From: Tritrichomonas foetus
Taxonomy: Eukaryota; Parabasalia; Tritrichomonadida; Tritrichomonadidae
DNA length: 42,551 bases
Reading direction: 5' to 3'
Assembly: GCA_001839685.1 (NCBI GenBank)
Contig: MLAK01000965.1
Location: forward strand, 1-42,551
The position numbers and the translations under genes are program-made. The notes beneath the pieces were generated by a model, which saw nothing but the letters and a program-made list of their open reading frames with translations, ran no database searches and was not told the DNA's origin. The number at the start of each line of letters is the position of its first letter. Position 1 is the stretch's first letter. Positions 9,766 through 18,726 of the stretch are shown piece after piece.

Positions 9766-11274
9766 ATGTCACAGATACCTTTATCACAACTCTACTCAGA
9801 ACATTCCACTTTGCAATTCATCCTCTGGGGTGAATACAACAAACTCTTTGGCCGTCAATTGAAAATTCAGCACTCACTTGGCGATGGCACGTTTTGCAGC
9901 GATTTACAAAAGGAAGAAATCACCCAAGAAATGACTGACCAACTTACAGCTGGTATTAACGAAATCTTAAACGGCGAAGATGAAATAGAGCTCATCGAGA
10001 TGGAGCGCGATCAAGTTATTCAGCATTTTCAACAATTAAACATGCCAGATAAAATCGGTCTTCTCAAAACCTGGCAAGATGATTATATTCCATGCATTCG
10101 ATGCGGCGAATTCCTCGACTATACACTCCAGAAAATGTCAACAGATAAAGATCGATTAAAAATCTTCGAAATTCGCCCATACGACCACGGCTTAGTCATC
10201 CGATTTCCAATGCTTTCAGATCCAGACAATTTGACGGAGTGGAGAGATCCAAAAGTGCTTCATCATATGTTCGACGAATATGCGCAATGGGCCCAACTCT
10301 TAAATGTCGATTATGTTTCAAAGCTAAACGATAAAATTTATAAACGTAAGATTGATGATATCAAATGGATTGCTGAGGGACTGCATACAAAGAAATTAGC
10401 ACAAATGGCTGACAAACTCACAGAAAATTTCGCACAGAAACGTATCGTTACAATTGCTGGTCCATCCTCTTCAAACAAGACGACGTTTGCCAAAAGACTT
10501 GCAATATCACTTCGTGTGAATGGATATGAATCAATCGTGATGGAGATGGATGATTTCTACAAAAACCGAAGTGATATACCTTTTGGTCCAGATGGTCAAC
10601 AAGATTTTGAAAGTATCACTGCTCTCAACATTGAAGTGCTCTCTGAACGTGTTAGAGCACTAGTGAATGGTGAAACAGTTAATCGTAGAAAATTTGACTT
10701 TGTTGAAGGTGTTGGAATTGATCTTGAAAATGAAAAATTAACCTTAAAACCAAATGCCTTTTTAATTATTGAAGGCATTCATGGACTGAACCCAGAACTC
10801 TTAGAAAGCTTTGGACGAGACAAAGTGACACCAATATACGTATCAGCATTAACACCAGTTAACCTCGATTCTAATCACCGATTCTCAACAAGCGATTTAA
10901 GATTAATTCGCAGAATGGTCCGTGATTATAGATATCGTGGATACAGCCCAAGAAGTACAATCAGGAGATGGCCTGCTGTTAGGAAAGGAGAAGAAACAAA
11001 TATTTTCCCTCATCAAGAAAACGCAGAAATGTTCTTCAATTCCGCTTTAATATACGAATTACCAGTCCTTTCGATTTACGGAAAAGGTTTGCTTGCTGAA
11101 GCGACTCTTCCAGAAAAAGGAGAAGATCCATCAACTCCAGAAGCAAAATTAATATCACAAGACGCTAGAAGGCTCCTTGGCCTCCTTAATTTCTTCTACC
11201 CAGTATCAATCGAAGTCGTTCCCCACATTTCGTGCATCAGGGAGTTCGTCGGTGGTTCTGATTTGCAATACTAA
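9766..11274 (+). CDS. Bacterial-type nucleoside (uridine) kinase family protein
   Basis: A 502-residue protein from the ATG at 9766. Residues about 1-200 resemble the N-terminal synthetase-like part of bacterial two-domain nucleoside kinases; residues 226-500 are the uridine kinase/phosphoribulokinase P-loop domain. Visible motifs are AGPSSSNKTTFAKRL (231-245), MDDFYKNRSDIP (261-272), FDFVEGVG, LIIEGIHGLNPELL, STIRRWPAVRKGEE and NIFPHQENAEMFFNSALIYE. The last two blocks are near-diagnostic of the Clostridium/Bacteroides-like family. It probably phosphorylates uridine/cytidine in salvage, which trichomonads need because they lack de novo pyrimidine synthesis. The Walker A loop has Asn in place of the second Gly (GPSSSNKT). 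Bacterial origin by lateral transfer is likely. Confidence 0.92.
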   Translation: MSQIPLSQLYSEHSTLQFILWGEYNKLFGRQLKIQHSLGDGTFCSDLQKEEITQEMTDQLTAGINEILNGEDEIELIEMERDQVIQHFQQLNMPDKIGLLKTWQDDYIPCIRCGEFLDYTLQKMSTDKDRLKIFEIRPYDHGLVIRFPMLSDPDNLTEWRDPKVLHHMFDEYAQWAQLLNVDYVSKLNDKIYKRKIDDIKWIAEGLHTKKLAQMADKLTENFAQKRIVTIAGPSSSNKTTFAKRLAISLRVNGYESIVMEMDDFYKNRSDIPFGPDGQQDFESITALNIEVLSERVRALVNGETVNRRKFDFVEGVGIDLENEKLTLKPNAFLIIEGIHGLNPELLESFGRDKVTPIYVSALTPVNLDSNHRFSTSDLRLIRRMVRDYRYRGYSPRSTIRRWPAVRKGEETNIFPHQENAEMFFNSALIYELPVLSIYGKGLLAEATLPEKGEDPSTPEAKLISQDARRLLGLLNFFYPVSIEVVPHISCIREFVGGSDLQY

Positions 11275-11788
11275 AATAACTTTTTTTTTTCTCCCATCTC
11301 CTTTTTTATTCCAATTTCTCTAAATTACATTATGGTGCTCCAGACTGACATTTTTTTCCTTTTTTTCCGATGTCGAAATTATTCCTTTGGTTTTTCCTTC
11401 ATCAGGTGATTTTGACGTCAAGTATTCAGCATTATATTATCACTTCAACAGATGAAACATCATAAGTTGTTCATATCACATGCCATAATTTTTCGTGTGT
11501 CTTGGTCACAAAAATATATATATACACAAGTGTAACTAAATTAGATGAATTGTAACCAAATTTGTGGAAATGCAACTCAGCCAGCATTCTTTTACTTATA
11601 AAACCTTTTCCATGTCAGTCGGAAGCAGAAATTACATTCATTGGAAGTTCAAAATCACGATTATAGTAGGAAACTCAAAAAGATATTTCTATAAAATTAA
11701 AAAATGCATTTTTGGTAAAAACTTATGTTTGTGAGGGATTATATTAACCAAACTTTTTGAATAGTATCGTTCAATTTTAAACGTTATT
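11275..11788. other. Intergenic region between nucleoside kinase and coiled-coil genes
   Basis: Begins with a T-rich 3' flank and includes a TA dinucleotide run at 11513-11524. I see no ORF, RNA or repeat that I can support. Confidence 0.4.
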
Positions 11789-14700
11789 ATGCTCAACAGA
11801 CCTCCTCAGAGTGTTCTGAGCCAGCATCCTCGAATCAAATCTCCGAAAAAATCCAAAGCTAGCAAATATTTTCAAAATGCATCAAAGCCGCCGACAATTT
11901 CTCATCTCCCAACGACAGCACCGGGCGCTCGAACAAACAAGCCGCTTGTAAACGATGTCACTTTTAATCCAGATGACCCTTTTTATAAAATCGAGGAAAC
12001 AGCAAATCGAATAGAAAAAATTGTATCTTCTTATGAAACAGAAAAAGAAGAGGAACATCAAAAAATGCTTCAAGAACTTGATTCAAATTATTTAATTAAT
12101 TCATATGAGCCTGACCAAATTTTAAAAGACTCTAAAAAAGTCGTGGATAATTTAATCAATCGAAACACAGAATTGAAGGATTCTCAAACGGATATGCTTG
12201 GTTCAATTTATTCTTGGCTTCATAAAGAAGAGAAAATATTAAGTTCTCAAACAGATTCTGACAAACCTGATTTTTCTGTTCCAACTGCAACATCTGATGA
12301 TATTTTAAATATTTTGAATTCGTCTGAAGGTTCAAACCAACAAAGAATATCAAAAGCTATGATTCTTCATTCCGACATGATGTCTAAAGCATTACTTGCT
12401 TTAAATCATCTTGAAGCACAAAATGCTGAACAATCAAAATTAATTAAAGATTTACAAAATCAAATTCAAAGCCAGAAAAAGAAAACAAAAAGAGTTTCAA
12501 AACCACCACCGCAAAATGCTGAACTTCAAAAAATGCTTCAGCAATCAGAAAGTCGAATTTCGGCACAAGATGATACAATTAAGAGATTAAATCAAAGAAT
12601 CGAACAACTTATTGCTCAAACAGTGAATAATTCAGCAAGAAGTCGATCTTCTGTTTCGGAAGATGAATTTTTAACGCTTCAACATGAAAATTATCAAAAT
12701 AAAATTCAAATCCAACAACTTGAATTAGATAATCAAGGCTTAAAAGATGAAATTTTTAAACGAAAATATAAACAAATGACATTGGAAGCTGAAAAAGACT
12801 TTTTAGAGACACAAAACCTTTCTTTACAAGAATTATTAGAAGTTGAAAAAGCAAAAGTTGATTCAATTACTAGAGATTTTCTAAACCGGATCAACGGCCA
12901 AATGACAGATAATATATATCTAGAACAAATCACTGCACTTAAAATGGAAATTAATAAAATTACTCATGAAAAAGATACAATCAAAGAGCAAATGCATGAT
13001 GAAATGATTAAAAAATTGAATTCAACGAGAAAAGAATTTGAAATAAGGGAACTCGAAATTAAAAAAAGAGCAATAACTCAATCCATTGCTGGATCACATC
13101 AAGAAGTTATAGAAGAACTACAAAAACAACATGAAGATGAAATAAATCACATTAAAAATGATTATGAAGATCAAATTGCTTCAATTAAAAGATCAAATGC
13201 TGAGCAAATAAAACAGAATGAATTAGCAACACAACAAAAAATCAAAGAAATGCAAGACCAAATGAATAAAGTTGTTGCTTCTACTGGTGGAAAAGAAACG
13301 CAAGACATTTTAACACAACTTCAAAAACAATTCAATGACCAAGAAATTGAAATGAAAACTCAATATGCCGCAAAAATAGAAATGCTTAGAACTGAATTCA
13401 TGAGAAAACAAAAGAAACTTGAAGATGAGTTATTAAATAGAGAAAAAGAAATAGATAAAATGTTGAAATTATTTGCAAATGCAGAAGTTGTTGATTCAAG
13501 AAACATTTCTCGACCGATTAGCGCCAGAAATAAAAACGACGAAGACAATGCTGAAATAGGAAATGATGATGATATTTCAAATCAAACAAAAATACAAATT
13601 GATAATGCAATTTCTCAATATGGAAAGAAACTTGAAGCCAAATATAAGCGTAAATTGAATGAACAAAAAGAAAAACTTGATGAAGAATGGAAATCAAAAC
13701 TTGATGATATTTCAAATAAATTTGATCAAGCTAACAATAGATTTATTGACACTATAGAAAGCTTGAATCTACAAATCACAAATCTACAAACAGAAAATGA
13801 TCATCTAAAAAATAATGATGAAAAATATGAAGATTTAAGAACTCAAATAACTAATCTTGAAACTAGAAATTCTGAACTTGAATCCTTAAATAAACAACTA
13901 GAAGATGAAAATGCAAATTTACAAAAAATTATAGATCAAAAAGATTTGGATAGTTCATTCACTGATTTGTATAAAACCTTTACTGAACAAACTGATGAAT
14001 TAAATCAAATTAAAGAAAAATTTGAAGAAACAAAGAAACTTTATAATGATTTGCGTGAACTGAAAAAAGAAAATTTACCTACACTTCCAAAATCTAAATC
14101 CAAGCTTGATATTTCTGATTCGATGATAGTTACTAAATTTATTCTCCCTACAATATTTACCAAATCACAAGTATCTAATTTGTTCATTCATCCTTCTAAT
14201 GATCAAAGTTCGATTAATGGAACATCTTCAAAGATCTGTTCTTTAGTTTTTGAAGAAATAAAAAGCCAATTTATTCCTTTAAATAAAGATAGTTTACCAG
14301 CAAACATTAATGTTTCATGTCAAGCTGATTTCATTCATTTACCTAAAATTATCCATACTTCATTAACTTCACAACCACCAATTGAAATCTTTGCTGTTCG
14401 GAATTACGAATTAAGACCAGAAATTCCAATTGCTTTAGAACCATCTGAATATAATACAAGCAGCAAAGATCATAAATCATCTAACAAACCAAATCAACTT
14501 TTAACTAAACAAGGTGAACTTGTTTCAATACCGCCAATAAATCATGTTACAGTAGAAACTCATCCTGCAGCTGCTTCTATTGCAGCACAACTTGCAATCA
14601 GTGAAACTCGTGAATTATCAAACAAACTTCAAATGTTTGCAAGTGAGATTCAGACAATTGAAGGTGAAATCGATGAAAAGAAGAAAAAAGAAATGCGCCA

Positions 14701-17700
14701 AAGTCTTGGCGTTTCAATTGAAATTCAAAAGGATGGAGTAATTTCGCAAATGAGAGAAAGGATAACAGAACTCGAGCAAATGGTGAATCGATTGAATTCT
14801 GAAACACAATTGGAATCAGATGCTTGGCAAATTGCAACACAAACAGATGAAAATATCTTAATGTTTATTGACAACGATTCAAAAATTCCTAACCAAACAC
14901 AATCAGAAACTCCATGCAAAGCTGCAACTAGCACTAAAAAGGTTACATTTGGTGTTAACAGCAAGCAACAAACAAGATCTCAAGAACAACAAAATTCACA
15001 AGAAGTTCTTAATGTTGAACAACATTCCAGATTGAGTCAATTCCAACTCTTTGATCATGAAATTGATTCTAATGTTGATGCTGATGGCTATACTAGAGAA
15101 TCAACTCCTCCTCCCGAACATTCAAATAAGTTTGAACAAATTTCACATCACAGTCTATCCAATCGAACTAGCGTTTCATTTCAAACAGAAAACCTTTCAA
15201 ATCCTTCAAATGATCAAAAAAATCAACTTATAATTCAATCAACTGAAACTGGATTTTCTTCAAGAGGATCGACACCAATTTCAATTATTCGTCGTGAAGG
15301 GAAATTACCTAATTTGGGATTATTTACTGCAGCTGCAACAGAAATATTTCAAGCAGAGAAATCTCCACATCGTGTTACAAAAGCTTCTTCAAATACAGCT
15401 TCAGTTGCCTCAACACAAACACTAGTATCCATTTCTCCAACATCAACACGACCATCGTCACCTGCTCCAACGCAAGTAGTACTTAACAACGAACCAAAGT
15501 CTTCATTATCAATTCAATTATCAGGTGAAATTGCTTCAACCAATGTCTCTGATATAAATAAATCAGATGAATCAAATAATGAACATAAAATATCACAAAA
15601 GCAAAAGCTATTATCATTGTCTATAAATAATGAATCAATTTTTGAAGTAAAAGTTCCAACTAGAACAAAAATCGATGTCTCAAGTGCACCTAAAGCAGTC
15701 GTAAGACGTTCACCACCAATGCCGCAGCTCCAAACAAAACAAAATGAAATTTCAAAGCTTAAATCTTCTTTAATGAAACTCCAAAACAGTGACACAAGTC
15801 CTGAGGAAAGTGCCAAAGTTCTTGCTAACGTTCAAAGTGTCCTTGATAACTTAAACCAAAGTTTACAAAACTCAACAGAACCAACCGTTTTATTAAATCT
15901 TGATTCTATTTCGAATTCTGATAATCAAGATGAAAATGAGGATAAAACAGCACATCTTCGAGGTGCGATTGAACGAACTAATTTAATATCTAAACAACTT
16001 TTTGATAAAGCAAACAATGCAACTGAAGTTCAAACAGATCTTATTCATAGAATGAATCGTGCTGCTGCTGATTTCCTTCATAATATTGATAATCATGAAC
16101 AAGCATCTAATGAAGAGCAATCTTATTTTTTAAGAAGTGTAAATACAGCAACTGCAGAGTTTGGATCAACTGTTGCAGATATTAAAGCAGAAGTTTTAAA
16201 TCAAGAAAGTTTATCAGAGGCTTTTAAAACAGCACAAGATGAGCTGCATAAACAAGAAGAATATATTAAACAGCTTCGTGATGAAAACTTTAATCTACGT
16301 GTTAAAAATGATGCTCCTCGAATAACATGTCAAATTAGACAAGTTCAAAAAGAACTTAATAATTTGAATAATGGAAACGCGAAAGAAAATCAATTATTTT
16401 CCAAATATGATGATGCTTCACGAGTTATTGCATCATTGATAAGTCGTGCACATCATGATAATGTTGTAGCTGCGGCTAAAGCTAGTCCACTTGTTGAAAA
16501 AATCACTAAAGAAGTCTACAAATCGCGCCCTGATTGGAAAGTTGTTACAGATTTAATAAATGGGTTAACTTCGATTCTTGAAAATGAAAATACTTGGAGA
16601 AGATCAGAATCGTTAATTAGAGATGTTTATGAACAAAATGATCAGTTAGTTACCAACTTGACTAAACTTAGGACGGAAAAAGCTATCGCTGAAAGAGATT
16701 TAAAGGTTGCAATGGCGAAAAATGAAAATGAACTTGAACATATTAAGCAGTCTTTAGCTCTTGCTATTCAACAAAATGAAGTTCTTGAGAAACAACTTAA
16801 AGCTACAGAAATACTAGCTAAATCTCAATCTTCAGTTGGTCGACAAGAATTCGATAAAGTGAAACAAGAACTTCAAGAGTCACAAGAAGTTGAAAGACAA
16901 CGAGTTTTTGAGATCAACAAAATGACTGAAGAAAAATCATCTTTGGAAAAAGAAAATGAAGAACTTCAACAGCGATTAGCAGATCTACAAAATCGATATG
17001 AATCTCTATTTAGTCAAGCAACTGACACACAAACTGCTAATCAAGTTTTAGAATCAAGAACAAATGAAATATTAAGAAGAAGTGAAGTTGATGCAGCGAA
17101 AGCAAGAGCATTAGAAAAATTGAATCATGATTCAACAATTTCGCTTGACAATATGGCTGAGCAACTTGCACGTGCAACTGAAGAAAATGAGAATCTTGGA
17201 AAGAAACTCATTGAGGCCGAAGATAAAATAAATGAACTCGAAAGTAATAAAATTATCGAGCTATCTACATCTTTATCTTCAAACAACTCAAATTCTGCTT
17301 CAAACATGAGTTCAACTAATAATATTTCATTAGGAAACGAAGAAAAAGTTCCACGGATTGTCAAAATGTATCAACAGAAGACAGAAATGTTCAAACTGCA
17401 GCTTCAACAACGCGGCACAGAAATCATTGCAATGAAGGCACGTCGTGCAGAAGATGCAAGATCACTAATTATGCTGAGAAGAGAAATACAAAGAGGCAAA
17501 AGTAATGTTCGAATGCAACAACTAAGATATGATTCAGCAAAAGCAGAATCAGAGCTGAATAAACGAGTTATTGCTGATCGTGATGAAACAATTCGTCAAT
17601 TAAAGCGAGAAATTGAGCGTTTAAGACAAATGTTAGCTTTCCAAAAACCAACGAAACAACAGCTCCTTCAATCTCAAAGAATAATAAACAATAATCATCA

Positions 17701-18349
17701 ACAATTGACAAATGCTACAACAACAATGCAAAGATATCAACGACAAGCTGCTAAATTTTCATCCAATGCAACAGTCTCTAAATATTTTGATAATCTTATG
17801 CAAAGACAAAGTGAAAGGCTAGCAAGGCTTGAAAAGAAGAGAAAAGAAATAGCTGAAAATGAAGAAAATACTAAAATTTTGGCACTTCAAGCTTTATCAC
17901 ATGTTGTTAGACGTGATGAATTGGAAATACCTGAAGATGTGATTATGCAAATAATGCCAAAACCTGCACCAGTTCAACGTCTTAAAACACTTAAATATCA
18001 GCAAGCAAGGCAACAAAAAATAAACCAACAAGAAAAAGATAGAATGGGAAATATACTCTCTTCAGCAAGAAGTGCTCAAGTTGATCTAATTTTTGATGAT
18101 GCATCGAAATCTGGTTCAACAATTCCAAGTGCACCACATTATAAATCATTGTCTTATGCAGATACATTACAGCAAATTGGACAATTGGCCGGAAAAGTTC
18201 CACCAGATGTTCTTCATGAAATGCTGAGAAATGCATCAAGAGGAAATGTAAAACTCCCAGATGCCCCAATAAACGTGAAACCAAAGAAAGGTAAAGGAAA
18301 ACCTACAATAGCGGGAATATCAATAACACCAATTGGTAGACCAAAATAA
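11789..18349 (+). CDS. Giant coiled-coil protein (2186 aa)
   Basis: A single open frame from the ATG at 11789. Residues 1-60 are a basic, proline-rich head. Long heptad-rich E/K/Q/L segments fill about 200-760, 960-1010, 1300-1760 and 1820-1960. Between about 790 and 1300 lies a less helical Ser/Thr/Asn-rich part. The C-terminus is basic and ends in KKGKGKPTIAGISITPIGRP. QTD or QTD-like motifs recur (SQTDM near 131, ATQTDENI near 1015, STQTLVSI near 1208, EVQTDLIH near 1414), a feature common in coiled-coil proteins of centrosomes and cilia. A structural role in the basal-body/axostyle cytoskeleton is inference. Generic databases may label it 'viral A-type inclusion protein', a coiled-coil artefact. 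Confidence 0.93.
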   Translation: MLNRPPQSVLSQHPRIKSPKKSKASKYFQNASKPPTISHLPTTAPGARTNKPLVNDVTFNPDDPFYKIEETANRIEKIVSSYETEKEEEHQKMLQELDSNYLINSYEPDQILKDSKKVVDNLINRNTELKDSQTDMLGSIYSWLHKEEKILSSQTDSDKPDFSVPTATSDDILNILNSSEGSNQQRISKAMILHSDMMSKALLALNHLEAQNAEQSKLIKDLQNQIQSQKKKTKRVSKPPPQNAELQKMLQQSESRISAQDDTIKRLNQRIEQLIAQTVNNSARSRSSVSEDEFLTLQHENYQNKIQIQQLELDNQGLKDEIFKRKYKQMTLEAEKDFLETQNLSLQELLEVEKAKVDSITRDFLNRINGQMTDNIYLEQITALKMEINKITHEKDTIKEQMHDEMIKKLNSTRKEFEIRELEIKKRAITQSIAGSHQEVIEELQKQHEDEINHIKNDYEDQIASIKRSNAEQIKQNELATQQKIKEMQDQMNKVVASTGGKETQDILTQLQKQFNDQEIEMKTQYAAKIEMLRTEFMRKQKKLEDELLNREKEIDKMLKLFANAEVVDSRNISRPISARNKNDEDNAEIGNDDDISNQTKIQIDNAISQYGKKLEAKYKRKLNEQKEKLDEEWKSKLDDISNKFDQANNRFIDTIESLNLQITNLQTENDHLKNNDEKYEDLRTQITNLETRNSELESLNKQLEDENANLQKIIDQKDLDSSFTDLYKTFTEQTDELNQIKEKFEETKKLYNDLRELKKENLPTLPKSKSKLDISDSMIVTKFILPTIFTKSQVSNLFIHPSNDQSSINGTSSKICSLVFEEIKSQFIPLNKDSLPANINVSCQADFIHLPKIIHTSLTSQPPIEIFAVRNYELRPEIPIALEPSEYNTSSKDHKSSNKPNQLLTKQGELVSIPPINHVTVETHPAAASIAAQLAISETRELSNKLQMFASEIQTIEGEIDEKKKKEMRQSLGVSIEIQKDGVISQMRERITELEQMVNRLNSETQLESDAWQIATQTDENILMFIDNDSKIPNQTQSETPCKAATSTKKVTFGVNSKQQTRSQEQQNSQEVLNVEQHSRLSQFQLFDHEIDSNVDADGYTRESTPPPEHSNKFEQISHHSLSNRTSVSFQTENLSNPSNDQKNQLIIQSTETGFSSRGSTPISIIRREGKLPNLGLFTAAATEIFQAEKSPHRVTKASSNTASVASTQTLVSISPTSTRPSSPAPTQVVLNNEPKSSLSIQLSGEIASTNVSDINKSDESNNEHKISQKQKLLSLSINNESIFEVKVPTRTKIDVSSAPKAVVRRSPPMPQLQTKQNEISKLKSSLMKLQNSDTSPEESAKVLANVQSVLDNLNQSLQNSTEPTVLLNLDSISNSDNQDENEDKTAHLRGAIERTNLISKQLFDKANNATEVQTDLIHRMNRAAADFLHNIDNHEQASNEEQSYFLRSVNTATAEFGSTVADIKAEVLNQESLSEAFKTAQDELHKQEEYIKQLRDENFNLRVKNDAPRITCQIRQVQKELNNLNNGNAKENQLFSKYDDASRVIASLISRAHHDNVVAAAKASPLVEKITKEVYKSRPDWKVVTDLINGLTSILENENTWRRSESLIRDVYEQNDQLVTNLTKLRTEKAIAERDLKVAMAKNENELEHIKQSLALAIQQNEVLEKQLKATEILAKSQSSVGRQEFDKVKQELQESQEVERQRVFEINKMTEEKSSLEKENEELQQRLADLQNRYESLFSQATDTQTANQVLESRTNEILRRSEVDAAKARALEKLNHDSTISLDNMAEQLARATEENENLGKKLIEAEDKINELESNKIIELSTSLSSNNSNSASNMSSTNNISLGNEEKVPRIVKMYQQKTEMFKLQLQQRGTEIIAMKARRAEDARSLIMLRREIQRGKSNVRMQQLRYDSAKAESELNKRVIADRDETIRQLKREIERLRQMLAFQKPTKQQLLQSQRIINNNHQQLTNATTTMQRYQRQAAKFSSNATVSKYFDNLMQRQSERLARLEKKRKEIAENEENTKILALQALSHVVRRDELEIPEDVIMQIMPKPAPVQRLKTLKYQQARQQKINQQEKDRMGNILSSARSAQVDLIFDDASKSGSTIPSAPHYKSLSYADTLQQIGQLAGKVPPDVLHEMLRNASRGNVKLPDAPINVKPKKGKGKPTIAGISITPIGRPK

Positions 18350-18726
18350 CATGTAATTATGTTTTTATAAATATAGAATTTCCAACATACTCTTCATATA
18401 TTTTTGTTTTTCCTCATAATATTTTTTCATAACAATGATTGATGATTTAATAAGAAAGAAAACGTATTAATAAGTAACCCTGATGATTAATTAGAAACAC
18501 AAATGATTAATAAGAAACACAGATTATTAATAAGAAACACAGATTATTAATAAGAAACAAATATTAATAATAAGAAACACAGATGATTAATAAGAAACAA
18601 ATATTATTAATAAGAAACAAAGATAATTGATCAATATTGACATATAAAATGCTTATTTAAATACAATACAAAAACATAAAATATACAATGATTCTCTCTA
18701 AAACACACAAGAAAATGGAACTTCTA
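18350..18726. other. Convergent intergenic region with minisatellite
   Basis: Shared 3' flank of the coiled-coil gene (+) and the LRR gene (-). Its main content is the 20-bp tandem repeat described separately. Confidence 0.6.
18455..18630. repeat. 20-bp tandem repeat (ATTAATAAGAAACAC type)
   Basis: About eight or nine copies of a unit close to AGATTATTAATAAGAAACAC run head to tail, the early copies more diverged (AATAAGTAACCCTGATG, TTAGAAACACAAATG). The purine/pyrimidine bias is strong and both flanking genes end here. Confidence 0.9.

Noticed and set aside
11789..18349. Viral inclusion-body protein homology for the giant coiled-coil gene
   Set aside because: Such labels arise from coiled-coil composition; no specific viral domain is visible.
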